NCBI GenBank assembly: GCA_937960435.1
Contig: CALGPN010000016.1
Coordinates: 1-64,000 of the forward strand
Source: an uncultured Desulfosoma sp.
GTDB lineage: Bacteria > Desulfobacterota > Syntrophobacteria > Syntrophobacterales > DSM-9756
Length of the DNA: 64,000 nucleotides
Direction: 5' to 3'
In this document: positions 53,328 through 61,808 of the stretch, one piece after another
How positions within the stretch are numbered: the first letter of the stretch is position 1
Layout of the letters: each line of letters starts with the position of its first letter
Program-made: the position numbers and the translations under genes
The notes under the pieces: model-generated
Told to the model about the DNA's origin: nothing
The model's database searches: none
Seen by the model: the letters and a program-made list of their open reading frames with translations, nothing else

Positions 53328-54329
53328 ATGGCGAGAGTGTCTCAGCAGATGACCCGAGGGGCCTACGCCCTTTGGGTCATGGTGTTCTTTTTGATTGTTT
53401 TTGGGGTTGTGGCCGCCTTGTACTACACGACCCGCAAGGTGGACTACGTCTGGCGATGGTACCGCGTGCCCCAGTACTTCCTTTACAAGGAAAAGGTTGA
53501 GGTCCGTGCGGAAATCCAGGGACGCGTCCAGGAGATTCTCCGGTCGGAGGAAAACGCCCTGATCCGCGTCCAAGGGGACGGGGAGACGGGCCAATACACG
53601 GTTCCCGCAAAGGATCTCCGCGTGGACGTGGGAGACGCCGTGTATCCCGGCGATGTTTTGGGAGTCTTTCAAAGGTGGAAGGTGGGCATCCTGATGCAGG
53701 GGCTGTGGCTCACCTTGAAAGTCAGCCTTATTTCCATTCTGCTCGGCATTGGCATCGGCCTCATCGCCGGCTTGGCCCGCATCTCTTCCAATCCCGCCCT
53801 GAAGTGGTCCGCCGTCACCTATGTGGAAATCATCCGCGGATCTCCGCTCCTCGTGCAGATCTTTATCTGGTATTTCGTCCTCGGTACGGTGATCAACACC
53901 CTTCTGGCCAAAAACGGCATGGAGCAGCTTCCGCCCATTTGGTATGGCGTGGCCTCTTTAGCCTTTTTCTGCGGGGCGTATGTGGCGGAAATCGTTCGAG
54001 CGGGAATTCAGTCCATCCACCGTGGGCAGATGGAGGCGGCCCGGTCTTTGGGGATGAGCTACCCTCAGGCCATGCGGCACGTGATTCTGCCGCAAGCGTT
54101 GCGGCGGATTTTGCCTCCTCTGGCCGGCCAGTTCATCAGCCTCATAAAGGACTCCTCCCTTCTGGGCATCATCGCCATCCGCGAACTCACCAAAGCGACC
54201 CGCGAAGTGGTCACGACGAGTCTGCAACCTTTCGAATTGTGGTTTATGTGTGCCCTCCTCTATTTGGTGCTCACCTTCGGGCTGTCCATGTTTGTACAGT
54301 ATTTGGAAAGGAGGACGGCGGTCTCGTGA
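53328..54329 (+). CDS. Amino-acid ABC transporter permease with extra soluble domain
   Basis: 333-residue HisM/GlnP-type permease. After the first membrane helix (about 12-33) there is an unusual soluble insert of about 80 residues (roughly 45-120) rich in beta-strand and ending in a lipoyl-like turn pattern [17 protein letters not shown]. The remainder ([15 protein letters not shown] onward) is the standard permease with the EAA loop [22 protein letters not shown]. Typical family members are about 220-240 residues. Confidence 0.9.
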   Translation: MARVSQQMTRGAYALWVMVFFLIVFGVVAALYYTTRKVDYVWRWYRVPQYFLYKEKVEVRAEIQGRVQEILRSEENALIRVQGDGETGQYTVPAKDLRVDVGDAVYPGDVLGVFQRWKVGILMQGLWLTLKVSLISILLGIGIGLIAGLARISSNPALKWSAVTYVEIIRGSPLLVQIFIWYFVLGTVINTLLAKNGMEQLPPIWYGVASLAFFCGAYVAEIVRAGIQSIHRGQMEAARSLGMSYPQAMRHVILPQALRRILPPLAGQFISLIKDSSLLGIIAIRELTKATREVVTTSLQPFELWFMCALLYLVLTFGLSMFVQYLERRTAVS

Positions 54330-55057
54330 TCACGGTGGACAACGTCTCCAAAACGTTCCATGCGCCCCATGAAGTCAAGGCGCTTCAGAACGTGTCCTGC
54401 CGGGTGGCCAAGGGTGAGGTGGTGGTCATCATCGGGCCCTCGGGCTCGGGAAAGAGCACGCTCCTGCGGTGCCTCAATCGTTTGGAACACGCCGACACAG
54501 GACACATCTACATTGACGGCGTGGACATTCTGGATCGAAAGACCAACATCAACAAGGTGCGCGCGGAAGTCGGCATGGTGTTTCAATCCTTCAACCTGTT
54601 CCCCCATAAAACCGTGCTGGAAAACGTGACCTTGGCCCAAAAGGTCGTCCGCAAACGGTCCGAAAAAGAGGCCGTGGCGAAGGCCATGGCCTTGTTACAA
54701 AAGGTCGGTATTCCGGACAAGGCGTCGGTGTATCCCGACCGCCTTTCCGGGGGGCAGCAGCAACGGGTGGCCATCGCCAGGGCTTTGGCCATGGACCCCA
54801 AGGTCATGCTCTTTGATGAACCCACCTCGGCCCTGGATCCCGAAATGATCGGGGAAGTGCTGGATGTGATGAAAGCCCTGGCCCGCGAGGGGATGACCAT
54901 GATCGTGGTCACGCACGAGATGGGCTTCGCTCGGGAAGTGGCCGATCGGGTGATCTTCATGGACCAGGGATGCATTGTGGAAGAAGGCACCCCGGAACAC
55001 TTCTTCACCAATCCCACCCACAGCCGGACAAAACTCTTTCTCAGCCAGATTCTCTAA
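54326..55057 (+). CDS. Amino-acid ABC transporter ATP-binding protein
   Basis: 243-residue GlnQ/HisP-type ATPase: Walker [11 protein letters not shown]-loop FQSFNLFPH, signature LSGGQQQR, Walker [14 protein letters not shown] and switch His in VTHEMGFA. The GTG start overlaps the permease stop by four bases (GTGA) behind AAAGGAGGA. It powers uptake with the two preceding genes. Confidence 0.94.
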   Translation: MITVDNVSKTFHAPHEVKALQNVSCRVAKGEVVVIIGPSGSGKSTLLRCLNRLEHADTGHIYIDGVDILDRKTNINKVRAEVGMVFQSFNLFPHKTVLENVTLAQKVVRKRSEKEAVAKAMALLQKVGIPDKASVYPDRLSGGQQQRVAIARALAMDPKVMLFDEPTSALDPEMIGEVLDVMKALAREGMTMIVVTHEMGFAREVADRVIFMDQGCIVEEGTPEHFFTNPTHSRTKLFLSQIL

Positions 55058-55077
55058 GGGGCAGGGAGGACCGCGTG

Positions 55078-55938
55078 ATGGAAAAGAATCTGTTAATCAC
55101 CGTCAGCGATGAAATGTCCCACCTGTATGGGGTTCGCTTCGTGGCCCAATTTTTCCGAAAGAAAGACCCCTTCCGGTTGACGCTTCTCTATGTGGCGCCA
55201 ACCCAGATGACTGGCGGCTGGAAAGAAGAGAACAGACCCAGCGCAAAACCGAAGATTTCAGAGGATGCTCGGGCTCGAGGGGAACAGGCTCTAGAAAGGA
55301 GTGCAGAAATTCTTATAGAATCAGGTTTTCGAGAGTCTCAAATCCAATCCAAAATCATCCCGAAGGAAATGGAGACGGTCAAAGAGATCGTCATGGAGGC
55401 CCGACGCGGAAATTACGATGCTGTGGTTTTGGGCCGCCGCGGCTATGCGGCTTTTGCCGGCATGTTTTCCACGAGCATCAGCACGGAAGTGCTTCGCCAG
55501 CCCCTGCCGTGTCCTTTGTGGATTTGCCGAAATCCGGGATCGGAGCGGGAACGCATCCTCTTATGTGTGGATGAATCCCATGCCAGTGTGCGCATCGCCG
55601 ACCACGTGGGGTTTATGATCAGAGACGAAGACCACAGGATCTGCATCTTTTACGTGATTACCGACAAAGGGCGCCAGACTCGGGAAATTGTGGAAACCAC
55701 CAAAAAGGTGCTCATGGAAAACGGGGTGTCGGAAAACCGTATCGATTGGAAGGTCGCGGTCTCTCAAGACGTCCCGGAGGCCATCTTGGATGAGTGCCGC
55801 CAGGCGCCCGAGTCCGTCATTGCCATGGGCCATGAAAACGACGGCAGCAAGGGATTTTTCGGCGGGATTTTTTCGGGATCCGTCTGCTCCGGGGTGCTGA
55901 AGCGTTTCGAAAACGGCGCCTTGTGGATTTCCAAATAA
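55078..55938 (+). CDS. Tandem universal stress protein (UspA family)
   Basis: 286-residue protein with two Usp domains. The first ends with the nucleotide-loop pattern LGRRGYAAFAGMFSTSIS; the second has GHENDGSKGFFGGIFSGSV. ATG 55078 lies seven bases after AGGGAGGA; GTG 55075 is possible. It follows the amino-acid transporter by 20 bases and may be cotranscribed. Function is general stress or nucleotide sensing; no specific role is shown. Confidence 0.87.
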   Translation: MEKNLLITVSDEMSHLYGVRFVAQFFRKKDPFRLTLLYVAPTQMTGGWKEENRPSAKPKISEDARARGEQALERSAEILIESGFRESQIQSKIIPKEMETVKEIVMEARRGNYDAVVLGRRGYAAFAGMFSTSISTEVLRQPLPCPLWICRNPGSERERILLCVDESHASVRIADHVGFMIRDEDHRICIFYVITDKGRQTREIVETTKKVLMENGVSENRIDWKVAVSQDVPEAILDECRQAPESVIAMGHENDGSKGFFGGIFSGSVCSGVLKRFENGALWISK

Positions 55939-55973
55939 AATATCCGACGAGGACGGCAGGCCGTTGCCCCGGC

Positions 55974-56999
55974 TTAAACTAAACGAAAGCGCTCCCGAAG
56001 CCGCCGACTCAAAAGGCGGATGGCCTCGAAAGCCTTTTCCACCGTCACCGTGCCGTCAGGGTTGACCAAACAACAGGTGGCCGGAGACAGAAGACTTTGG
56101 GCCACCAGTTGTTTCGTGTCGATGCCTTTTCGGGCCAGAACGTCCCACAGATTCAGTAGACGGGTTTCCAAGGAGTCCACGGATTCCGCCTCGAAAGGTT
56201 CCACATTGGTGGGAACCATCCCCCAAATGAGTATCCCGCCGCGATCCAAAAAGCGCCGGATGGCTCCCGTGTAGGACACGAAAATTTCCCCATTGGAATA
56301 CATGTCCAGGGACAGGACGTCCAGGTCCAGACCGAGGAGAAAATCCCAGTCCGGGTTGCCGCACAGATGAATGCCTCGGGGCCTTTCGACCATGGCAAAA
56401 AAGGCTTCCATGTCGCTCCGGGCGGTGATGTGGTTGTAGCCGCTCAGGGCGCTGAAAATGAACTGAAGCCCCGGTTCGTCCACGAACATGAAGGCGTTGG
56501 GGTGGAGTCCCTTAAGGCGGCGCAGCTGGACGTTTACCTTCTGGGCCATGAATTCGAAAAGAAAGGGCCGCACTGAATCGTTGAAAAGAATAGGGCGGTC
56601 CGCTTCGTCCTGCACATTGAAACCGAAGCTCACGGGCCCTTCCAATTGGCCTCGGATAGCCGGGCGGTCGGAAAAATCCATGGTGAGAAACCGATGGTAC
56701 ACGGCGGAGTAATCCGGGCTGATATCGAACAATGCCGGGTCGTCCAATCGGTTCAACACCTCGGGCAGGTCGGCGATGAATTTTTCCGTGGAAAAGCGAA
56801 GCGTTCGGTTTGCCATATTCAGCACGATCCCCGGGAAATGCTCCGAAGCCTGGACATACATGTCCTCATAATAATTGAGCAGAGGCAACTGGGGCCAAAA
56901 GGGGATGTCCAAAGAAAGGGCGGTGCGCAGGGCGCGGTCCACATCCCGGTGCGGCATGACCGCCATGGCCGTGGTCAACAGGTTTCCCGGTATGGGCAT
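55974..56999 (-). CDS. Short MetE-like zinc methyltransferase (UROD/MetE fold)
   Basis: 341-residue protein resembling only the C-terminal half of cobalamin-independent methionine synthase. Candidate zinc ligands are His211 and Cys213 (GIHLCGNPDW) and Cys309 or Cys310 (SPATCCLVN). The N-terminal folate-binding half of MetE is absent, as in core-MetE proteins, which are thought to take the methyl group from a corrinoid donor. ATG 56999 has GGGAGAA; the longer upstream frame is not supported. If it is core-MetE it would make methionine using the corrinoid iron-sulfur protein. Other UROD/MetE-fold methyltransferases are possible. Confidence 0.72.
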   Translation of the reverse strand: MPIPGNLLTTAMAVMPHRDVDRALRTALSLDIPFWPQLPLLNYYEDMYVQASEHFPGIVLNMANRTLRFSTEKFIADLPEVLNRLDDPALFDISPDYSAVYHRFLTMDFSDRPAIRGQLEGPVSFGFNVQDEADRPILFNDSVRPFLFEFMAQKVNVQLRRLKGLHPNAFMFVDEPGLQFIFSALSGYNHITARSDMEAFFAMVERPRGIHLCGNPDWDFLLGLDLDVLSLDMYSNGEIFVSYTGAIRRFLDRGGILIWGMVPTNVEPFEAESVDSLETRLLNLWDVLARKGIDTKQLVAQSLLSPATCCLVNPDGTVTVEKAFEAIRLLSRRLRERFRLV

Positions 57000-57325
57000 A
57001 AAAGTTTCTCCCAGCTCAATGGTTTGGTGGATGAGGATCAGGCTGCCATGAATGAAAACGTTCAATGATCGACCAAAGCGCCTCGAGTTTTTTCCGGCTT
57101 CCCCGACGAGACGGACGGACGAAACCCAAGATGCTCGGGCGGTCGCCTTCAGGGCACGGGATGTGCCCTGAAGACGCCGAGTCTGCCGAGGCCGCACGCC
57201 GAACATTTCGCCCAGGCCTCCTGTCGAAGCGGCTCGGACCGCGAAAAGTCCTACACAGCCCCGCCCCGGCGCATGGGGCTAAAAGGTTATGATCTTTTCC
57301 CTCCACGGGATGCCCGGCCTTGGGG
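57000..57325. other. Intergenic region between hcp and MetE-like gene
   Basis: 326 bases. An AGCCCC/GGGGCT stem occurs at 57257-57280 without a T-tract. No gene or clear promoter is supported. Confidence 0.4.
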
Positions 57326-58957
57326 CTAGCCGCCCAAAATGGTCTTGAGGTCCTCTTCCGGCGTGCTGATGGGTTTGATGTCGAAATTCTGCACCAGCAC
57401 CTGAAGAACGTTGGGGCTGAGGAAAGCCGGCAAGGACGGCCCCAGCCGAATGTTCTTGATCCCGAGATGGAGCAAGCTCAGGAGGATAGCCACCGCCTTT
57501 TGTTCATACCACGAAAGCACCAGGGACAAGGGCAGCTCATTGACGCTCACGTTGAAGGCTTTGGACAAAGCCAAAGCGATCTGAACCGCCGAGTAGGCGT
57601 CGTTGCACTGGCCCACGTCCATCAAGCGCGGCAGACCGCCGATGGTCCCCAAGTCCTTGTCGAAAAATCGAAATTTCCCGCAGGCCAATGTGAGAACGAC
57701 GCAATCTTGGGGGACAAGTTCCACAAAACGGGTGTAGTAATTTCGCCCCGGTTTGGCTCCGTCACATCCGGCCACCAGGAAGAAATGCCTTATAGCGCCG
57801 CTCTTGACGGCTTCGATGACCTTATCCGCCACGCCTAAAACGGTGTTTCGAGCGAAACCGACCATCACATGCGCGCCGTTGCCGTCGTCGAGGAACCCGG
57901 GGAGTTCCAACGCCCTCTGAATGACCGGGGAAAAGTCTCGACGATCCACGTGGCGGACGCCCGGCCAACCCACCACGCCGCTGGTGAAAATGTTGTCCTT
58001 GTAGCTTTCCTGAGGCTTTTGGATGCAGTTGGTGGTCATGAGGATCGCGCCGGGAAAGGCGGCGAACTCCTTGGCCTGGTTCTGCCACGCCGTGCCGTAA
58101 TGGCCGTAAAGGTGCTCGTACTTTTTGAGTCCCGGGTAGCCGTGACACGGCAGCATTTCGCCATGGGTATAGACGGTGATCCCCTTCCCTTGAGTTTGTT
58201 TGAGAAGCTCTTCCAAATCCTTAAGGTCGTGGCCGGAGACGAGAATGGCTTTGCCTTTGCGATGTCCCAACGGGACCTTCGTAGGCACGGGATGCCCGTA
58301 GGCCCCGGTGTTGGCCGCGTCTAGGAGCTCCATAGCCCGAATGTTCACTTCACCCACGCGGAGGACCCGAGCGACCCAGTCGTTCAGGCCCAAGTCCAAG
58401 CGCACTGTGTCCGCAAGGATTTCTTGCAGGGCGGCGTAGACCGCGTCGTCTTCCTGCCCCAAAATCTGCGCGTGATCCGCATAGGCGGCGACACCGCGAA
58501 GCCCGAAAATGGCCGTGTGCTTGAGAGACCGGATGTCCGGGTTTGGCTCGGGATCTTTGTCGAAGGCCACGGCTTCACCCTGCCGGACCATTTCGCTCTG
58601 GGTCGTTCCCGGTTGGAAAGACGCCGGGCCGTCCGCGAAGTCGCCACGGCCGCCGGCCTCTTTGACTTTCGCCTTCAAGGCCTCGCGCCATTCCACCGTT
58701 TTTTGAATGAAACGCACAATGTCCTCGGGGTCGAAATTGACGTTGGTCAGCGTGGTGAAGAGGGCTTCGCACGTAAAGACATTGACGGCTCGCTCGTTCA
58801 CCCCAACCTTGCGACCTTCCACGGCCACCTGGCTGAGCCCCTTGAGGGCGTAGGTCAAAAGATCCTGCAGAGCCGCGACGTCGGGTTGCTTACCGCAGAC
58901 ACCGAGCTTCGTGCATCCTTGGTTCTTCGCCGTTTGTTCGCATTGATAACAAAACAT
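57326..58957 (-). CDS. hcp: Hybrid cluster protein (hydroxylamine/NO reductase)
   Basis: 543-residue Hcp. The N-terminal cluster ligands are Cys3, Cys6, Cys15 and Cys21 (MFCYQCEQT...GC...VCG); later segments such as GVVGWPG, ACGKFRF and DVGQCNDAYS carry hybrid-cluster ligands. Hcp reduces nitric oxide, or hydroxylamine in vitro, and takes part in nitrosative-stress defence in anaerobes. ATG 58957 has AAGGAGG upstream. A FNR/HcpR-like palindrome lies about 100 bases upstream. No hcr reductase gene is adjacent. Confidence 0.96.
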   Translation of the reverse strand: MFCYQCEQTAKNQGCTKLGVCGKQPDVAALQDLLTYALKGLSQVAVEGRKVGVNERAVNVFTCEALFTTLTNVNFDPEDIVRFIQKTVEWREALKAKVKEAGGRGDFADGPASFQPGTTQSEMVRQGEAVAFDKDPEPNPDIRSLKHTAIFGLRGVAAYADHAQILGQEDDAVYAALQEILADTVRLDLGLNDWVARVLRVGEVNIRAMELLDAANTGAYGHPVPTKVPLGHRKGKAILVSGHDLKDLEELLKQTQGKGITVYTHGEMLPCHGYPGLKKYEHLYGHYGTAWQNQAKEFAAFPGAILMTTNCIQKPQESYKDNIFTSGVVGWPGVRHVDRRDFSPVIQRALELPGFLDDGNGAHVMVGFARNTVLGVADKVIEAVKSGAIRHFFLVAGCDGAKPGRNYYTRFVELVPQDCVVLTLACGKFRFFDKDLGTIGGLPRLMDVGQCNDAYSAVQIALALSKAFNVSVNELPLSLVLSWYEQKAVAILLSLLHLGIKNIRLGPSLPAFLSPNVLQVLVQNFDIKPISTPEEDLKTILGG

Positions 58958-59059
58958 GGGTGCCTCCTTTTTCTCACAGGATTTGTGCTTCATGCGGCCC
59001 CTGAAGGCCGCTCTTCCTCAACCTTCAGGCACACCATAAGGCGAAGAGGCTCATGAATC

Positions 59060-59075
59060 CTTGACCTAGATCAAG
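59060..59075. promoter_or_regulatory. FNR/CRP-family-like operator upstream of hcp
   Basis: CTTGACCTAGATCAAG, a 16-base palindrome with one mismatch. It is close to the FNR consensus TTGAT-N4-ATCAA and to sites of HcpR-type regulators that control hcp in sulfate reducers. Position: about 105 bases upstream of the hcp start on the minus strand. Confidence 0.55.
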
Positions 59076-59089
59076 AGCTCGAAAGTTTT

Positions 59090-60229
59090 TCACAAATATT
59101 GTCCGCCCAGCTCGTCGATCAGGGCGTCGATGTCTTTTCCCGTTTCCTGCTCTAGTTCCTTTCGTGCCCTTTCCAAGCGGGGTCGAAAGGCCGGAAGATC
59201 GTCTACACAACGCAAAGCTCCCCCATAGCGCCCGAGGCGGTACAAGATGCGGTCGTCATCGGAAAGCGCGAGATACTGGTCGATGACGCCCAGCATCTTG
59301 GGCTTGTCGTCAGGGAAGGTTCCTTCCAGATTTTCTAGAAGATTTCTCATGTGGTCGGAGGTGAGCGTGCTGTGGATGTTTTCCAAGTTTTCGACGAGAA
59401 GCCGAATTTCGCGGACCGTGTCGTCATCGGAAAGGGTTTTGAAAGCGCCGGACTCCAGGTGATTCCAGAGCGGCGTCATCGGGGGGACACGCAGCGTGCG
59501 CAGGCGGATGAAATGAGGGTCAATGGCTTCCAAGACCCGAGCCGTTTCCAACGCGTGCTCACGGCTCCATTGCACGCCGCCGAGCCCCGGCATGACGTAT
59601 TCCGACAGGGTCATGCCCGCTTCTTTTACTTTGATGCCGGCCTCGATGTGTTGCGCGGCGGTTGCCCCTTTGTCCATAAACTTCAAGACGTTGTCGGATC
59701 CGCTTTCCAAGCCGATGTGGATGCGATCCAACCCGGCCTCCCGGATTTCTCGAAGCTCCTCCAAGCTCTTCCTTGCCAGCGTGGAACTTCGCCCGTAGGA
59801 CGTCACGCGCGTGATGCCGGGGACCCTTTCCCTGAGGTATCGCAGAGCCTCTACAAGATCGGCCGTCCGCATGATGGGGTTGTTGGCGTCCTGAAGAAAA
59901 ACCGTTCCATCGCCGTGGTAGAGCCACACCGCCACATGGCGATAACAGGCGGTTTTGGCCGGATCCGTAAGGATCCGATTGATGACCGGAGCGCTCACCG
60001 CTCCTCCTTCGCCCATGGACCAGGAAAGGGATTTGATATCGTCCGTCATGGCCCGCACAGTGTCAATATCGGTCTTGATTTCCGCCAAAGACCGGCGGCT
60101 GAACGGTCGGCCCTTGTAAACGGGGCAGAAGGCGCATCGATTCCACGGGCAATTTCTCGTAAACCGCAGAAGCAAACTGCGGGATTCACTCGGCGGGCGA
60201 ATCGGCCCCTGTTCAAAATGAAAACGCAT
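59090..60229 (-). CDS. Radical SAM protein, CX4CX2C subgroup
   Basis: 379-residue radical SAM enzyme. The [4Fe-4S] ligands are Cys27, Cys32 and Cys35 (NCPWNRCAFC), one residue longer in the first gap than the common CX3CX2C. A TIM-barrel core follows, including IHIGLESGSDNVLKFM. The last third is helical and charged. Family members with this CPWNRC motif are mostly uncharacterised. It is divergent from the resolvase-like gene. Confidence 0.85.
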   Translation of the reverse strand: MRFHFEQGPIRPPSESRSLLLRFTRNCPWNRCAFCPVYKGRPFSRRSLAEIKTDIDTVRAMTDDIKSLSWSMGEGGAVSAPVINRILTDPAKTACYRHVAVWLYHGDGTVFLQDANNPIMRTADLVEALRYLRERVPGITRVTSYGRSSTLARKSLEELREIREAGLDRIHIGLESGSDNVLKFMDKGATAAQHIEAGIKVKEAGMTLSEYVMPGLGGVQWSREHALETARVLEAIDPHFIRLRTLRVPPMTPLWNHLESGAFKTLSDDDTVREIRLLVENLENIHSTLTSDHMRNLLENLEGTFPDDKPKMLGVIDQYLALSDDDRILYRLGRYGGALRCVDDLPAFRPRLERARKELEQETGKDIDALIDELGGQYL

Positions 60230-60267
60230 GCCTTAGCCTCCACTGCGCTCCCACAATGTTCCTCGGG

Positions 60268-60296
60268 TTGAGTTTTTCTCACCACATCACTATATT
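60268..60296 (+). promoter_or_regulatory. Sigma-70-type promoter for resolvase-like gene
   Basis: TTGAGT at 60268-60273, 17-base spacer, TATATT at 60291-60296, about 55 bases before the start codon. Confidence 0.65.
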
Positions 60297-60351
60297 CCAA
60301 GCACGTTTCCATTTCATAATCATAAGTCATTAGAGGCAAGGAGTTCATCAC

Positions 60352-60675
60352 ATGACGGACGAAAAATTCACAGCCGTTTACCTTATGGTCAGACACGACG
60401 AGTTGCGCCCCGAAGACCACGGATCCTACGAAAAGCCCCTTGCCGACCAAAAGGAGGCTTGTCTGGCTTACATCAGGGAGAATTTGGCTCCCGAAGAACA
60501 AGAGGCCCTCAGCTTCTACACCAGCCGATCTCAACTCTTTATGGATATCGACCGGAAAAAGGTCAAACGCCTCGTCGTTTATGAATTGGATCGACTGGCT
60601 TCCAACCGGCAAGAACTCGAGGGAATTCTTTTCGAATGCCGTTCGGCCGGCGTGCCCGTCCTGGCGGTGCGATGA
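60352..60675 (+). CDS. Resolvase-like orphan domain protein without catalytic serine
   Basis: 107-residue protein resembling the N-terminal domain of serine recombinases. The segment RLVVYELDRLASNRQELEGI (residues 73-91, with Asp80-Arg81 and Arg86) and the following GVPVLAV strand match the resolvase core. The catalytic Ser region (YxRVS) is replaced by YLMVRHD, and there is no DNA-binding domain or inverted-repeat ends. It has its own promoter and a GCAAGGAG ribosome site, so it is probably a real, non-recombining protein. Confidence 0.7.
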   Translation: MTDEKFTAVYLMVRHDELRPEDHGSYEKPLADQKEACLAYIRENLAPEEQEALSFYTSRSQLFMDIDRKKVKRLVVYELDRLASNRQELEGILFECRSAGVPVLAVR

Positions 60676-60676
60676 A

Positions 60677-60710
60677 ACAAAAAAGGCCGGTGCGACGAGC
60701 ACCGGCCTTT
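60677..60710 (-). terminator. Rho-independent terminator of Hsp20 operon
   Basis: Twelve-base perfect arms (60682-60693 and 60699-60710) with a five-base loop. Read on the minus strand it ends in TTTTTT, so it serves the Hsp20 genes; it also lies just after the resolvase-like stop. Confidence 0.82.
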
Positions 60711-60725
60711 GAAGCCCATCGGGTC

Positions 60726-61124
60726 TTAGGCTGTTCGCACCTCGACCTTTCGCGGCTTGGCTTTGTCCACCTTGGGCAGGGTCAGAGTCAAAACGCCGTC
60801 CTTCATGGCCGCTTCGATCTTGGACTGATCGATGATGCGGCCCAGCGTGAATTGGCGGTAATAATCCCCGACGCCGTATTCGCGGAGCAACACCGTCTCC
60901 CCTTCGCCTTCCACGGTGATGGTCCCCCGGATCGTCAGCTGATCGTCCCGAAGGTCGATATCCACATTCTCCGGCGACACTCCCGGCATATCGGCTACCA
61001 GCGTCAGAGCGTCTTGGGTTTCGTAAATATCCACCGCCGGGATATACACAGGGATGTTGCGCGTGGTTTCCGCCTGGGTCTGCACTTCCTTTTTCTCCCT
61101 TACCTGAATGTCTTTCTCGGCCAT
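60726..61124 (-). CDS. Small heat shock protein (Hsp20/alpha-crystallin)
   Basis: 132-residue ATP-independent holdase. The alpha-crystallin domain (VYIPAVDIYETQDAL to VEVRTA) contains ADMPGVSPENVDI and the GVLTLTLPK strand. The N-terminal arm is short (MAEKDIQVREKKEVQTQAET) and there is no usual C-terminal IXI motif. ATG 61124 follows AAGGGGGTG. Second gene of the Hsp20 pair, 44 bases after the first. Confidence 0.92.
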   Translation of the reverse strand: MAEKDIQVREKKEVQTQAETTRNIPVYIPAVDIYETQDALTLVADMPGVSPENVDIDLRDDQLTIRGTITVEGEGETVLLREYGVGDYYRQFTLGRIIDQSKIEAAMKDGVLTLTLPKVDKAKPRKVEVRTA

Positions 61125-61168
61125 GATCGTCACCCCCTTTTCCGGTGAAAAGCTCACGTTCTCGGGTC

Positions 61169-61633
61169 TTATGCGGTCTTGACCGTGATCTGTTTCGGGC
61201 GCACTTCTTCCGCCTTGGGCAAAGTGATCTGGAGAATCCCGTTTTTGAACACCGCCTCAACTTTGTCGGCATCAATGCGCGTCGGCAAGGTCAAGCTGCG
61301 GCGGAACCGGCCGAATTCCCTCTCGCGGCGATGATAACTCACATTCTCCCCCACTTCCGGGCTCTTGCGCTCGCCGCGAAGCGTCAGCGTGTCGCCTTCC
61401 ACAGAAATTTCAATATCCTTGGGGTCGATCCCCGGCAATTCGGCACGCACATAGAGATTGTCTTTGTCCTCACTCACGTTCAGCAGCGGGAAGACACCGA
61501 CCCGAAACGGCCGAAAGCCCCGAAAGCCGCTGAACAGCCGATCCATTTCCCGACGGAGCCGTTCCATTTCCCGTTCCATTTCTTCGAAGGGGCGGAAAAG
61601 ATCTCTTTGATCGGACCAACGAATGAGCGCCAT
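61169..61633 (-). CDS. Small heat shock protein (Hsp20/alpha-crystallin)
   Basis: 154-residue holdase with an Arg/Glu-rich N-terminal arm (EEMEREMERLRREMDRLF) and the alpha-crystallin domain (VSEDKDNLYVRAELPGIDPKDIEI, NGILQITLPKAE). First gene of the pair, behind a strong sigma-70-type promoter. No CIRCE element is seen. Confidence 0.93.
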   Translation of the reverse strand: MALIRWSDQRDLFRPFEEMEREMERLRREMDRLFSGFRGFRPFRVGVFPLLNVSEDKDNLYVRAELPGIDPKDIEISVEGDTLTLRGERKSPEVGENVSYHRREREFGRFRRSLTLPTRIDADKVEAVFKNGILQITLPKAEEVRPKQITVKTA

Positions 61634-61693
61634 GGTTACGTCCTCCTTTCCTATTGAATTTATTGTAGATTTACTGGTTTTTGATCCGATCGA

Positions 61694-61722
61694 AAATTAA
61701 GTTCACCCGACAAACGTGTCAA
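61694..61722 (-). promoter_or_regulatory. Sigma-70-type promoter of Hsp20 operon
   Basis: On the minus strand: TTGACA (61722-61717), 17-base spacer, TAATTT (61699-61694). The -35 box is perfect. Confidence 0.75.
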
Positions 61723-61808
61723 GATGTCACCGGTGGGCGTTGACAATGCGATGGGAATCTTTTACGAGTCGGCGGTGCCGGAAGCGACGCGAAGGAGGGC
61801 GATGGCTG

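Noticed and set aside
57016-57306. Minus-strand frame of 96 codons upstream of the MetE-like gene
   Set aside because: Arg/Pro/Gly-rich composition without ribosome site or domain; probably chance in GC-rich DNA.
60352-60675. Remnant of a transposon or integron
   Set aside because: No inverted or direct repeats, no other recombinase fragments nearby, and the gene has its own promoter and ribosome site.
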